DNA of 64,000 bases from Gemmatimonas sp. (lineage in GTDB: Bacteria; Gemmatimonadota; Gemmatimonadetes; Longimicrobiales; Longimicrobiaceae), in NCBI GenBank assembly GCA_009380025.1, contig WHSP01000005.1, positions 1 to 64,000 of the forward strand, written 5' to 3'. The position numbers and the translations under genes are program-made. The notes under the pieces are model-generated. The model did not search any database. It saw only the letters and a list, made by a program, of their open reading frames with translations, and was not told where the DNA came from. Positions 37,166 through 46,531 of the stretch are shown here, in pieces. How positions within the stretch are numbered: the first letter of the stretch is position 1; each line of letters opens with the position of its first letter.

Positions 37166-38575
37166 TCAGCCGACGCTGCCCTCCATCTCCAACTCGATGA
37201 GGCGGTTCAGCTCCACTGCGTACTCGAGCGGAAGCTCCTTGGCGATCGGCTCGATGAAGCCACGAACCACCATCGTCGCAGCCTCGTCTTCCGACAACCC
37301 ACGACTCATCAGGTAGAAGAGCTGCTCGTCGCCGATCTTCGAAACCGTGGCCTCGTGGCCGATGGAGGCGTCGGCTTCCTCGACCTCGATATAGGGATAC
37401 GTGTCCGTCCTCGCTTCTTCGTCGAGAAGCAGGGCATCGCACTCGACATTACTACGCGCGTGCTTCGCACCCGGGTCGACGCGGAGCAGACCGCGGTACG
37501 AGCTGCGTCCCGATCCCCTCGAGATCGACTTCGAGACGATCCGGCTCGACGTGTGCGGCGCCATGTGGATCGCCTTTCCACCCGCGTCCTGGTGCTGACC
37601 ATTGCCGGCGTAGGCGATGCTCAGAATCTCGCCCCTGGCTCCCTCGCCCATCAGGTAGACCGACGGGTACTTCATCGTCAGCTTCGACCCGAGGTTACCA
37701 TCGATCCATTCGTGCGACGCATCGCGGGCCACCGTCGCCCGCTGCGTGACCAGGTTGTAGACGTTGTGCGACCAGTTCTGGATCGTCGTATACCGGGATC
37801 GGGCGCCTTCCTTCACGATGATCTCGATTACGCCGGAGTGGAACGACTCCCGTGCGTACGATGGCGCCGTGCACCCTTCGATGTACTGCACCTCCGCGCC
37901 TTCCTCGACGATGATCAGCGTTCGCTCGAACTGCCCCATCGATTCGGCGTTGATCCGGAAGTATGCCTGAAGTGGCATGTCGAGCTTCACGCCTGCCGGC
38001 ACGTACACGAACGAGCCCCCCGACCAGACAGCCGTGTTGACCGCCGCGAAAAGATTGTCGCGGTACGGGACCACCGTGCCGAAGTACTCCCGGACGATGT
38101 CCTCGTGGTCACGCAGACCGTCGTCCATCCCCTTGAAGATCACCCCCTGCTTCTCCCACTCCTCCTTCAGGGAGTGGTACACCACTTCCGACTCGTACTG
38201 GGCTCCGACGCCCGCGAGAATCCTCCGCTCCTGATCGGGGATTCCGAGCCTCTCGAACGTGTTCTTGATCGTTTCAGGGACTTCGTCCCAGGTGCGGCCG
38301 ACCCCGTCCGACGGACGGATGTAGAAGTAGATGTCGTCGAAGTTGAGCCCCGACAAATCACCTCCCCACTTCGGCCACGGGCGAGCCAGCGCATGCTTCA
38401 GCGCCTTGAGCCGTGTCTTCAACATCCATTCGGGCTCGCCCTTCTGCTCGGACACCTGGCGGACGATCTCCTCGTCCAGCCCCTTCCGGGACTTGAACTT
38501 GTACTCGACCTCGTCACGAAAGCCGTACTTGTATTCGTCGAGCCCCAGCTGGGCGACAACGTCGTTCTGTGGCAT
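37166..38575 (-). CDS. sufB: SufB iron-sulfur assembly protein
   Basis: A 469-residue SufB. It shows [35 protein letters not shown]-like start, [50 protein letters not shown] and [26 protein letters not shown], followed by the [20 protein letters not shown] motif. SufB carries the nascent cluster in the SufBC2D complex. It is separated from sufC by 65 bases and from sufD by 104 bases. Confidence 0.96.
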   Translation of the reverse strand: MPQNDVVAQLGLDEYKYGFRDEVEYKFKSRKGLDEEIVRQVSEQKGEPEWMLKTRLKALKHALARPWPKWGGDLSGLNFDDIYFYIRPSDGVGRTWDEVPETIKNTFERLGIPDQERRILAGVGAQYESEVVYHSLKEEWEKQGVIFKGMDDGLRDHEDIVREYFGTVVPYRDNLFAAVNTAVWSGGSFVYVPAGVKLDMPLQAYFRINAESMGQFERTLIIVEEGAEVQYIEGCTAPSYARESFHSGVIEIIVKEGARSRYTTIQNWSHNVYNLVTQRATVARDASHEWIDGNLGSKLTMKYPSVYLMGEGARGEILSIAYAGNGQHQDAGGKAIHMAPHTSSRIVSKSISRGSGRSSYRGLLRVDPGAKHARSNVECDALLLDEEARTDTYPYIEVEEADASIGHEATVSKIGDEQLFYLMSRGLSEDEAATMVVRGFIEPIAKELPLEYAVELNRLIELEMEGSVG

Positions 38576-38640
38576 GTGGACTCCTTGATGAGGGGCTATC
38601 AGCTACGGCGTTCAGTACCGAAATAGGCAAATCAGCCCAA

Positions 38641-39408
38641 TCAGGCGAGGCTCAATTCCTTCGCCCACTCGTATCCCTTCTCTTCGAGCGCCAGAGCGAG
38701 TTCCGGCCCGCCCGAGCGCACTACCCGGCCGGCGAGCATCACATGCACGAAATCGGGCGTGATGTAGTTCAGCATCCGCTGATAGTGCGTGATCAGCAGC
38801 ACGCTCATATCGTTCTGGTGCTCCTGCTTCACCTGGTTGATTCCCGCCGACACGATCTTCAGCGCATCGATGTCGAGACCGGAATCGGTCTCGTCCATGA
38901 CCGCGAGCGTCGGCTCGAGCATCGCCAGCTGAAGAATCTCGTTGCGCTTCTTCTCACCCCCAGAGAAGCCGTCGTTCACGGAGCGCTCCGCAAACGCCGG
39001 ATCCATCCCCAGCATTTCCATCTTCGAGATCAGCAGATCCTGAAAGTCGAAGATGTCGATATCCTCGTCCCGATGCGAGTTGAGGGAGGTCCTCAGGAAA
39101 TTGGCGATTGACACGCCGGGGATCTCGACCGGATACTGAAACGCCAGAAAGATCCCCGCACGAGCCCGATCGTCCGGCTCCATGTCGAGAATGCTCTCCC
39201 CACGGAAGAGGACGTCTCCTTCGGTCACTTCGTAGGCGGGATGCCCCGAAATTACCTTCGCGAGGGTACTCTTACCAGACCCATTTGGGCCCATGATGGC
39301 ATGGATCTCCCCCTCCTTCACTTCCAGATTCACGCCCCGGAGGATCTCCGTCCCATCCTCCGCTACCTCGGCGTGCAAATCGACGATCTTGACCAGCGGC
39401 TCGGCCAT
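38641..39408 (-). CDS. sufC: SufC ATPase
   Basis: A 255-residue ABC-type ATPase of the SufBC2D complex. Walker A is [10 protein letters not shown], the signature is [15 protein letters not shown], Walker B is [15 protein letters not shown], and the switch histidine is LITHYQRML. The [13 protein letters not shown] block is specific to SufC. It is the first gene of the operon, with GGAGG before the ATG at 39408. A strong promoter with a Fur-box-like site lies about 110-160 bases upstream. Confidence 0.97.
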   Translation of the reverse strand: MAEPLVKIVDLHAEVAEDGTEILRGVNLEVKEGEIHAIMGPNGSGKSTLAKVISGHPAYEVTEGDVLFRGESILDMEPDDRARAGIFLAFQYPVEIPGVSIANFLRTSLNSHRDEDIDIFDFQDLLISKMEMLGMDPAFAERSVNDGFSGGEKKRNEILQLAMLEPTLAVMDETDSGLDIDALKIVSAGINQVKQEHQNDMSVLLITHYQRMLNYITPDFVHVMLAGRVVRSGGPELALALEEKGYEWAKELSLA

Positions 39409-39518
39409 TCAGTCCCTCCCGGGCGCCTCGCGACGCGGATAGTCCGGTGTCATCAACTTCCCGAGCCCGATTTCCGCGGCGAGAATTCACCTTGGAGAAA
39501 CGGGCTCGGCGCGTTGCC

Positions 39519-39537
39519 AAGAATGATTCTCCTTATC
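39519..39537 (-). promoter_or_regulatory. Fur-box-like operator of the suf operon
   Basis: The minus strand reads GATAAGGAGAATCATTCTT, matching 15 of 19 positions of the canonical Fur box GATAATGATAATCATTATC. It lies just downstream of the -10 element, around the predicted transcription start, where a bound repressor would block transcription. Confidence 0.6.
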
Positions 39538-39543
39538 AATCGA

Positions 39544-39572
39544 AAGGTAGGCTTCACGCTGAGGCATGTCAA
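39544..39572 (-). promoter_or_regulatory. suf operon promoter
   Basis: On the minus strand TTGACA (39572-39567), a 17-base spacer and TACCTT (39549-39544). The predicted start is near 39537, at the edge of the Fur-box-like site. Confidence 0.6.
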
Positions 39573-39705
39573 GCCGAAGGTTGGCTGGGCAGAAGCATAT
39601 GCCGAACCCCTTTACGAGCGGGCGCGATGTCCGGATCTTGCGTCGACGAACGAGGGTAGATTCGGCTGCGAGGATCGTGCTCGCCGCCGTTCACAGGGAG
39701 GCACA

Positions 39706-40596
39706 ATGACGTACCCAGGTGAAGAAGTGGAGGAGGGTGAGGGGGGACCAGGCGGGTTCGCTCGGGATCCGCAGGCCGAGCCGCGCACGATCTTGGTGTT
39801 GGGTGGCGGGGGGATGAAAGGGATCGCCCATGTCGGGGTGATCAAGGCGTTGGAGGAATCGGGGATCCGGCCCGACGGGATCGTTGGGACGAGCATCGGG
39901 GCGCTGACCGGTGCATTGCTGGCGGGTGGGCTGGGATGGCGGGAGTTGGCGGAGGTAGTGCGACGGTTGAAGCGGGAGGACATCATTGCGTTCAACCGGC
40001 GAGCGTTGTGGTTCGGGGGAGTCAGGGCATCCTCCGTTTTCGAGGATAGGCCATTTCGCGAGTGGCTCGACCGCATCCTGCCGGCGGCGTATTTTGCCGA
40101 GCTGATCACACCGCTGCGGATCAACGCCACATCGCTGGTGACCGGGCAGGAGGTGTGGTTCGGCGATGACCATCTGAACGACGTGCCTCTGCTGGACGCG
40201 GTGTACGCGTCGTGCGCCCTGCCGATCTATTTTCCGCCCGCGAAGCTGGGCGGAGACGTGTTGGTGGACGGCGGAGTGGTGAATGCTCTTCCGCTATCGG
40301 AAGCGGCGGCGTGGGGAGGCGACCGAGTGATCGCGGTCGACGTGGGTTCCGACCTCGTCCCGCCGCAGGCCGGCTACTTCGACCAGGGTCTGATCGCGAT
40401 CCACGACCGGGTGCTCAACCTGACACTCGTCCGTCACCGGGCCGATTGTCTGGAGCAGCATAGTCATCTGCCGCTGCTGTACATCCGACCGAAGATCGGA
40501 CACCTGCCGACGTTCGACTTCGACCGCAATCAGTTCTTCATGGAGGAGGGGTACCGAGCCGCTCGCGAGGCACTGGCCGCAGCGGAAGCGGCATAG
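39706..40596 (+). CDS. Patatin-like phospholipase
   Basis: A 296-residue serine hydrolase of the RssA/patatin family. The oxyanion loop is GGGGMKGIAHVG, the nucleophile elbow GTSIGAL (GxSxG), and the dyad aspartate is in VDGGVVNALPL. ATG 39706 has GGGAGG five bases upstream; the track's earlier start adds 155 unrelated residues. No signal peptide, so cytoplasmic. Divergent from suf. Confidence 0.92.
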   Translation: MTYPGEEVEEGEGGPGGFARDPQAEPRTILVLGGGGMKGIAHVGVIKALEESGIRPDGIVGTSIGALTGALLAGGLGWRELAEVVRRLKREDIIAFNRRALWFGGVRASSVFEDRPFREWLDRILPAAYFAELITPLRINATSLVTGQEVWFGDDHLNDVPLLDAVYASCALPIYFPPAKLGGDVLVDGGVVNALPLSEAAAWGGDRVIAVDVGSDLVPPQAGYFDQGLIAIHDRVLNLTLVRHRADCLEQHSHLPLLYIRPKIGHLPTFDFDRNQFFMEEGYRAAREALAAAEAA

Positions 40597-40607
40597 GCCC
40601 GGGAGGA

Positions 40608-41078
40608 TCAAGGTGGCGAGGAGGGAGTGGCGGCGGGTGGGGACGCTGCGCCCTCCGAATGGAAAGCGGCGAAGAAGGCGGTATACATCAGGTTCAACCG
40701 CGACACCGATTCAGGCGCCGCGCGCGACAGAAGCGTGATGATCTCGTCTCGCTGTCCGAGGAGGGCGTCGATCTCGGCTCGGCGTGCGGGATTCGCGACC
40801 TGCCCGCGACGGGACTGAAGCTCCGAGAAGACACCTACCATCAGCTGTCTCGCCCGTTCATAATTCGCGCGCTGCGATTCGGCGAGCGCCGCGCCGAGGC
40901 GGGCTTCGACGTCGAGAATCGCGAGATCCGAGGCCATCTCCTCGATTCGGTCCTCCAGACTCTGAGCCCGCCTCCACTGGGGCACGAATCCGAGCAAGAA
41001 GCTGATCGTCAGGGCGGCGACCAACAGGCCGATTCGCGTTGCCCGCGAGCGGCTGAGCGACCGAGGCTTTCCGTTCAC
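40608..41078 (-). CDS. Hypothetical anchored coiled-coil protein
   Basis: A 156-residue protein with a basic N-terminus, one span (IGLLVAALTISFLLGFVP, about residues 16-33) and a helical, probably coiled-coil segment (LEDRIEEMASDLAILDVEARLGAALAESQR). The C-terminus is proline/alanine-rich. No family recognised. It converges on the patatin gene with an 11-base gap. Confidence 0.6.
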   Translation of the reverse strand: MNGKPRSLSRSRATRIGLLVAALTISFLLGFVPQWRRAQSLEDRIEEMASDLAILDVEARLGAALAESQRANYERARQLMVGVFSELQSRRGQVANPARRAEIDALLGQRDEIITLLSRAAPESVSRLNLMYTAFFAAFHSEGAASPPAATPSSPP

Positions 41079-41226
41079 ATCCCTCCTCGTCCGTGGGGCC
41101 GGGGTTCCGCTTCGTCTTGGTTCCCGGTCAAGCGATCGACGGTTCTTGTGTCTTTGGTCAAATCAAATGGCCGTGTCAAGGTATACCGGGCTGATCCTCG
41201 GCGACCTCTGCCCGAACCGTGCCGCG

Positions 41227-41937
41227 TTACGGCCACTCCCGTTGAGTGAGCAGGATCGCGCCCGCGGCGAGCAGGGCGGTTCCATAGAGCAATGCAAACG
41301 CTATCGCACCCCACTCGAGCGATCCGAAGAGCAGTCCGTCCCAGATCGCCTGGAAGGCACCGAGTGGGGGCAGGACCAGCAGAATCGTCTGACGGACTGT
41401 GGGCGCGGCCTGGCTGAGTGCGAGGTTCAGGAGCTGGGGGAAGAAGGTCGGGAGGAAGAAGAGGAAGGCGAGCCAGGTGTCGCCGCGCGGGAGAAAGACC
41501 GAGAAGAAGGCGATCAAGCCGCCGTACACGATGGCCGTGATGGCGGGCAGAATGAGGCCGGACCAGCCGCCGAGCACCGTGCCCCAGGCCACTAGCTGGC
41601 CAAGGACGAGAAAGAGGACCGCAGCGGCGAACGAAAGGAGGTAGGCGAGCATCCAGCGGGTGCCATAATACGCGAGGGGGGAAGTTGGATGAGCGAAGAT
41701 GAGGCGGGAATAGCCGCGATCCCGGTCGGTCGAGACGAAGCCGCCGAGGAGAACGATCATCGAAAGCGCCGCGAGATGGGATACTGCGGCGGAGATTCCG
41801 AGCGGGCCGAGAGCCACGGCGCCGGGGTCGAAGCCCTCGTGCTGATGGAAGCCGGGTTCGAGGGCGAAGAGCAGGACGGCGATCGGCACCAGGCTGGCGA
41901 GTCGCCAGCGCACGTCACGAAGCATGATCGCGATCAT
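41227..41937 (-). CDS. ABC transporter permease
   Basis: A 236-residue membrane protein with six likely spans, including LLGGFVSTDRDRGYSRLIFAHPTSPLAYYGTRW, a typical ABC-2 permease loop. It overlaps the ATP-binding gene by four bases (ATGA), forming an exporter pair. Substrate unknown. Confidence 0.85.
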   Translation of the reverse strand: MIAIMLRDVRWRLASLVPIAVLLFALEPGFHQHEGFDPGAVALGPLGISAAVSHLAALSMIVLLGGFVSTDRDRGYSRLIFAHPTSPLAYYGTRWMLAYLLSFAAAVLFLVLGQLVAWGTVLGGWSGLILPAITAIVYGGLIAFFSVFLPRGDTWLAFLFFLPTFFPQLLNLALSQAAPTVRQTILLVLPPLGAFQAIWDGLLFGSLEWGAIAFALLYGTALLAAGAILLTQREWP

Positions 41938-42674
41938 GCTCGGGGCTCCTCGAGTTGAGCGACGCGTTCGAGGAAGAGCTCCTCGAGAGAGTTTCGACCC
42001 GATGGAGTCACCTCGCCAGCAAGCCTGCCGTTGTGGAGGAGAAGCACCCTGGTCGCGAGGCGTTCAACCTCCGAAAGGTTGTGCGAGGCCAGCACGAGGG
42101 TTCGGCCCGGATGTGCAGTGAGCCAATCCGCAATGATGGGTCGAAGCTCGGCGATCCATACGGGGTCGAGGCCATCGGTGGGTTCGTCGAGGACCATCAG
42201 CCGGCGATCACCGAGGAGGGCCTGGGCGATGGCGAGCCGCTGGAGGTTGCCCTTAGAAAGTGCGGCAACGCTGCGATCGGCAAGGGGCGTCAGCCCCAGT
42301 CGGTCGAGGCATGCATCCGCCTGTTCCCAGGTATCGTCGCCGATGTCACCGAGCATCGCGTACGCTCGCAACGCGCTGCGAACGGTCCACCGGCGAGGAA
42401 TGGCCACGCGTTCAGGGACGTACGCCACGCCGTGCCGTTGCGCGTACGAACGTGGCGGCAACCCACCCACGAGGACGGTGCCAGACGATGGTCGGAGATA
42501 TCCCAGAAGGATCCCCAGCAGCGTACTCTTGCCTGCACCGTTCAACCCGACGATTCCAACCGCCGCTCCGGTCTCGATTTCGAGCGTCAGGCCGTCGAGT
42601 GCCCGCACCTGCTTCCCAGCCGGCAACAGTCCCTGACGACGATAGGATTTCGTCACTCCCCTGAGTTCGATCAT
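41934..42674 (-). CDS. ABC transporter ATP-binding protein
   Basis: A 246-residue ATPase. Walker A is GLNGAGKSTLLGIL, the signature LSKGNLQRLAIAQALLG (LSGGQ variant with SKGN), Walker B LMVLDEPTDGLDPVW, and the H-loop LASHNLSEVE. It pairs with the overlapping permease gene as an ABC-2 type exporter. Confidence 0.93.
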   Translation of the reverse strand: MIELRGVTKSYRRQGLLPAGKQVRALDGLTLEIETGAAVGIVGLNGAGKSTLLGILLGYLRPSSGTVLVGGLPPRSYAQRHGVAYVPERVAIPRRWTVRSALRAYAMLGDIGDDTWEQADACLDRLGLTPLADRSVAALSKGNLQRLAIAQALLGDRRLMVLDEPTDGLDPVWIAELRPIIADWLTAHPGRTLVLASHNLSEVERLATRVLLLHNGRLAGEVTPSGRNSLEELFLERVAQLEEPRA

Positions 42675-42769
42675 TCGGGTAGTGTGGCGTGTCGGTGTGG
42701 CGAGATGCCAGCTTCGTTCGCCGCGCTCTGGGGCGGCAATCGGTATATTTTCTGCACCCCCGGGTGCCC

Positions 42770-43576
42770 ATGAGCTTGCCCGATCCTGGATCCGGGCCCG
42801 AATCCGATAAGGGTTCGCGGGTCGCCCCCGACGTTACGGGCCGCCGGCCGCTCCCCGAACTCCTCCGGTGGATCGGCGGCCACGTTCGCGGCTTTCATGC
42901 CGCTATCGGTGTCTTTCTCACGCTCGGACTCGTTCTCGCCGCCTCGGCGCTGATCCTGTTCGCGGTGACGGCGGCGCTGGTCATGGACGGTGCGACCCAG
43001 GCGCTGGATGAGGCAATCCTTCTCTGGTTCAACCGCTACGCCACACCGCGGCTGGACGGTGCCGCCGTCGAGCTCACGTCGCTCGGCTCCGCGTACGTTA
43101 CCATTCTGGCGGTCATCGTCGCATCGGCCTTCTTCTGGGAGTCGCGGCATCGTTACTCCGCTGCGCTACTCTGGGTGGCGCTGGTCGGTGGATGGGTGTT
43201 GAGTCGGATGCTGAAGACGCTCTTCGATCGGCCCCGTCCGAATCTCTTCGAGTGGCGCGTTCCGTTCGCCGCCGAGTCGTCGTACCCATCGGGACACTCG
43301 ATCTCCGCGATGGCGGTCTACGCCACGCTCGCCTACCTCGTCTTGCGCCAGGAGTCGTCCCCTGCGCTGAAACGTGTCACAATTGCGGTCTTTGCGGCAA
43401 TCATCTGCGTCGTCGGCCTAAGCCGAGTCTACCTGGGTGTGCATTACCCCGCCGACGTCGTGGGAGGGTACCTCATCGGGTTCGCATGGGCTACCACTTG
43501 CGCGCTTGGATTCGAAGGGATCTCGTATTTCCGCGGACGGCGCCCGGAAGTCATTGGCTATCGCGAGAAAGCGTAG
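42770..43576 (+). CDS. PAP2-family phosphatase
   Basis: A 268-residue membrane phosphatase with about six spans. The three acid phosphatase motifs are KTLFDRPRPN, YPSGHSISAM and SRVYLGVHYPADVVGG. Such enzymes dephosphorylate phosphatidate or undecaprenyl pyrophosphate. Start at MSLPDPGSG (ATG 42770); a TATATT about 20 bases upstream suggests a very short leader and no ribosome site is seen. The next gene follows after five bases. Confidence 0.9.
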   Translation: MSLPDPGSGPESDKGSRVAPDVTGRRPLPELLRWIGGHVRGFHAAIGVFLTLGLVLAASALILFAVTAALVMDGATQALDEAILLWFNRYATPRLDGAAVELTSLGSAYVTILAVIVASAFFWESRHRYSAALLWVALVGGWVLSRMLKTLFDRPRPNLFEWRVPFAAESSYPSGHSISAMAVYATLAYLVLRQESSPALKRVTIAVFAAIICVVGLSRVYLGVHYPADVVGGYLIGFAWATTCALGFEGISYFRGRRPEVIGYREKA

Positions 43577-43581
43577 GATCT

Positions 43582-44388
43582 ATGGCTCGAACTCTTCATC
43601 ACTCGATGGTCGCTGCCGAGGGAGGAGAGCCTCTGCATTGGCTCTACCTGTTGCACGGTATATATGGCAGCGGTCGCAACTGGGCGAGCATCGCCCGGCG
43701 CCTGGTAGAGGGGCGTCCGGAATGGCAGGTCGTCCTGGTGGATCTGCGGCTTCACGGCCGTTCGACCGGCTTCGAGCCACCGCACACCGTCGAACGATCG
43801 GCGGAGGATCTCACGAATCTCGAACGGTCGCTCGATCACCCGGCGGACGCAGTGCTGGGCCATTCGTTCGGGGGCAAGGTGGCGCTTCTCAGAGCGGGGT
43901 CTGGTCCTCCTCTCGGCCAGGTCTGGGTCGCCGATTCCACCCTGCGGACAGGTGAACCCGAAGGCAGCGCGTGGGAGCTCATCGACATCGTCCGTGGACT
44001 ACCCGATCGATTCCTGTCGAGGGACGAAATCGCCGACGCTCTGCTCGAGCACGGCTACCCGCGAGGCGTCGGTCAGTGGCTCGCGATGAACCTCGAGCGC
44101 GAAGGTGACGCGTTTCGTTGGAAACTAGACTGGGAGGGTGTCGAGGAGCTGCTAATAGACTACTTCCAGACCGAAATCTGGGGCATCGTGGAGCAGCCAC
44201 CCGCAGAGACTAGCATCCACATCATCAAGGCTCGCGCCTCCAATGCGATCGATCCAGCCACGGTCGAGCGGATCGAGCGGGCGGGTGAGCAAAGCCATCG
44301 GGTGTTCCTTCACACGATCGATGGGGGGCACTGGATGAACATCGACAATCCGGATGCAGTCGTGGAACTACTCGTCGAGCACCTCTAG
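43582..44388 (+). CDS. Alpha/beta hydrolase
   Basis: A 268-residue hydrolase starting MARTLHHSMVAA (ATG 43582), close behind the PAP2 gene. The oxyanion segment is LLHGIYGSGRNWASIA, the nucleophile elbow GHSFGGKVAL, and the catalytic histidine DGGHWMNIDNPDAV. It resembles the YbfF/esterase and menH-like group; substrate unknown. Likely in an operon with the PAP2 gene. Confidence 0.88.
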   Translation: MARTLHHSMVAAEGGEPLHWLYLLHGIYGSGRNWASIARRLVEGRPEWQVVLVDLRLHGRSTGFEPPHTVERSAEDLTNLERSLDHPADAVLGHSFGGKVALLRAGSGPPLGQVWVADSTLRTGEPEGSAWELIDIVRGLPDRFLSRDEIADALLEHGYPRGVGQWLAMNLEREGDAFRWKLDWEGVEELLIDYFQTEIWGIVEQPPAETSIHIIKARASNAIDPATVERIERAGEQSHRVFLHTIDGGHWMNIDNPDAVVELLVEHL

Positions 44389-44389
44389 A

Positions 44390-44425
44390 GCGCAGCCTGC
44401 TTTCAACAGCCTTCCAGAAGGCCGT
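44390..44425 (-). repeat. MITE-like repeat, left-end fragment
   Basis: On the minus strand CTGGAAGGCTGTTGAAAGCA matches the left end of copy A (TAGAAGGCTGTTGAGAAAAC). It lies between the convergent hydrolase and argH genes and, with AGGCTGC downstream, can form a hairpin that may serve as a terminator. Confidence 0.5.
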
Positions 44426-44454
44426 AGGCTGCAGCTTCGCAACGCTTTTGTGAA

Positions 44455-45861
44455 TCAAAGGAGGTGTTTCAAAGCTTCCATCTGCGCCCGCACCGACACG
44501 CCTGCCGTACCGCCCGGAGCCGACCTCGCCTCGAGTGACTGGAGGGGATCGAACAATCCGTCGAGATTCGCATCAGCGAACTCTTTCGAGATTTCGATGA
44601 ACCGGTCCCGCGGAAGCTCCGATAGAGAGCAACCGAGCTCTTCCGCGGCGCGCACGAGCCGCCCAATGCGTTCGTGGGCTTCTCGGAAAGGTATCCCCTC
44701 GCGGACGAGGAAATCGGCCAGATCGGTCGCGAGCATCGCCGGGTCGACGGCGGCTGCACAGCGGTCCACGTCGAAGGTCATCGTCGAGATACTCCCGGCG
44801 ACGGCGGGAAGCAGGGTTTCCAGCTCATCGACCGCGTCGAAGAGCGCCACTTTGTCTTCCTGGAGGTCTTTGTTGTACCCGGTTGGCAGTCCCTTGAGCA
44901 GGGCGAGCGTGCCAACCAGCCCGCCGATGAAGCGACCCGCCTTTCCCCGCGCAAGCTCCATCGCGTCCGGATTCCGCTTCTGTGGCATGAGCGAGCTTCC
45001 GGTCGAGTACGTATCGGCGAGCCTCACGAAGCCGAACTCGGCGGACGCGAACAGGATGACGTCTTCCGCCAGGCGCGAGAGGTGAACGCCAAGAGTCGAC
45101 GCGACGAAGAGGATTTCCGCGACCCAATCTCGATCGCCGACCGCGTCGATGCTGTTCTGCGTGACGGCGAGGAATCCGAGCTCGTCACGAAGGAACTCCC
45201 GATCGATCGGGAACGGACAGCCGGCGATGGCACCGGACCCGAGAGGGAGAGTTCCGACGCGTTCGCGGGTCCCGGCGATCCGCTCTCGGTCCCGGGAAAG
45301 CGCCCACGCGTGCGAGAGGAGCCAGTGCGCTGCGGCGATCGGCTGAGCCCGCTGGAGGTGAGTATAAGACGGCATCACCGTCGCGACATTTGGCTCGGCC
45401 TGTGACAGCAGGGCCGCCTGGAGGTCCCGAACCAGTGAATCGATCCGGTCGAGGGCGCGGAGGGCCCACAATCGCGTGTCGGTCGCCACTTGATCGTTCC
45501 GCGAGCGACCCGTGTGCAGTCTACCGGCGACCGCGCCGACTTGCTCACGAAGCAATCTTTCGACAAGGGTATGGATGTCCTCGTCTGCGGCTGCATGCCA
45601 CCGGGCCGAGTCGAAGCTCCGCAGGCGCTCCGCGACCTGCTCCAGACCCTCCCGGAGCGTCGAAGCCTCGTCCTCGGTCAAGACCTCTGCCCGGCCCAAG
45701 GCGGTGGCCCACGCCAGGCTTCCTTCGATGTCCTCACGCCAGAGGCGATGGTCCACCGGAAGGGACCGATTCAGGCGATCCATCTCGACCGAGGGAGATC
45801 CCTCGAATCGTCCGCCCCAGAGGCGGGTCGATTGGACAGCTCCGGCATCTGGCTGCTCCAT
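44455..45861 (-). CDS. argH: Argininosuccinate lyase
   Basis: A 468-residue lyase making arginine and fumarate from argininosuccinate. It opens LWGGRFEGSPSVEMDRLN, followed by DIEGSLAWATALG, HTGRSRNDQVATDTRLW, the substrate loop MPSYTHLQRAQPIAAAHWLL, and the flexible catalytic loop TGSSLMPQKRNPDAMEL with the catalytic serine. Start ATG 45861; the track's 18 extra residues are unsupported. It is 97 bases downstream of the argA-like gene, in the same direction, and probably ends the arg operon. Confidence 0.96.
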   Translation of the reverse strand: MEQPDAGAVQSTRLWGGRFEGSPSVEMDRLNRSLPVDHRLWREDIEGSLAWATALGRAEVLTEDEASTLREGLEQVAERLRSFDSARWHAAADEDIHTLVERLLREQVGAVAGRLHTGRSRNDQVATDTRLWALRALDRIDSLVRDLQAALLSQAEPNVATVMPSYTHLQRAQPIAAAHWLLSHAWALSRDRERIAGTRERVGTLPLGSGAIAGCPFPIDREFLRDELGFLAVTQNSIDAVGDRDWVAEILFVASTLGVHLSRLAEDVILFASAEFGFVRLADTYSTGSSLMPQKRNPDAMELARGKAGRFIGGLVGTLALLKGLPTGYNKDLQEDKVALFDAVDELETLLPAVAGSISTMTFDVDRCAAAVDPAMLATDLADFLVREGIPFREAHERIGRLVRAAEELGCSLSELPRDRFIEISKEFADANLDGLFDPLQSLEARSAPGGTAGVSVRAQMEALKHLL

Positions 45862-45958
45862 GGCTCTCCTGGCTCGCAATATCAGAATCGAAACGGGGCA
45901 GGCGCGCCCTTCCACGCCCGCCCCGTGAGTCGAGAGCGCAAATCAATCGACCGACAGC

Positions 45959-46531
45959 TCATATGTCGAGGGCAACAGCGATCTCGTCGCAGGCATGCAG
46001 TTTCGGGCAGCTGCGACAGTCTGCCCAGACCTTCTGGGGGAACTCGTCCTTGGGAACGGTCTCAAAGCCGAGGCGACCGAAGAAGGCGGGATTCAGGGTC
46101 AGGGCGAACACCCTGGCGATTCCCAGGTCGCGGGCGCTCTCGAGCAGACCCACGACGACCTGCCGACCCAGACCCGCTCGCTGGAGCGGGGGGTCCACGG
46201 CGAGCGAGCAAACCTCTGCCAAGCCCTCTCCGTAAACCCGCAGCGCCCCGCACGCCGCGACGCGTCCGCTTTCGTCGCAGGCGACGATGAACTCTCGGAA
46301 GTTCCGCGCGAGGTCATCGTAGCCCTTCGGCAGCATCAAGTTGTGCTCCGCGAAGTGACGGATGAGGGGTTCGACATCCCTCATATCGGAGATCTTCGCG
46401 GGCCGCACGACGATCTCACCGACAGGCTCATTGCGAGGCGGATCTCCAACCGGCTGCGTCGTGGCCACAGCTGACTCGCTCGACAGGTCGAGCGCGGCGT
46501 TCACCCACCGTGGGGAAATCTGAACGATCAT
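45959..46531 (-). CDS. ArgA-like GNAT N-acetyltransferase
   Basis: A 190-residue GNAT protein, most like the short N-acetylglutamate synthases. The acetyl-CoA loop is LAVDPPLQRAGLGRQVV; the C-terminal ADCRSCPKLHACDEIAVALDI is a cysteine-bearing tail common in this group. Its start overlaps the argD stop by four bases, and all neighbours are arginine genes, so glutamate acetylation is the likely job. The N-terminal 35 residues are not conserved. Confidence 0.85.
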   Translation of the reverse strand: MIVQISPRWVNAALDLSSESAVATTQPVGDPPRNEPVGEIVVRPAKISDMRDVEPLIRHFAEHNLMLPKGYDDLARNFREFIVACDESGRVAACGALRVYGEGLAEVCSLAVDPPLQRAGLGRQVVVGLLESARDLGIARVFALTLNPAFFGRLGFETVPKDEFPQKVWADCRSCPKLHACDEIAVALDI

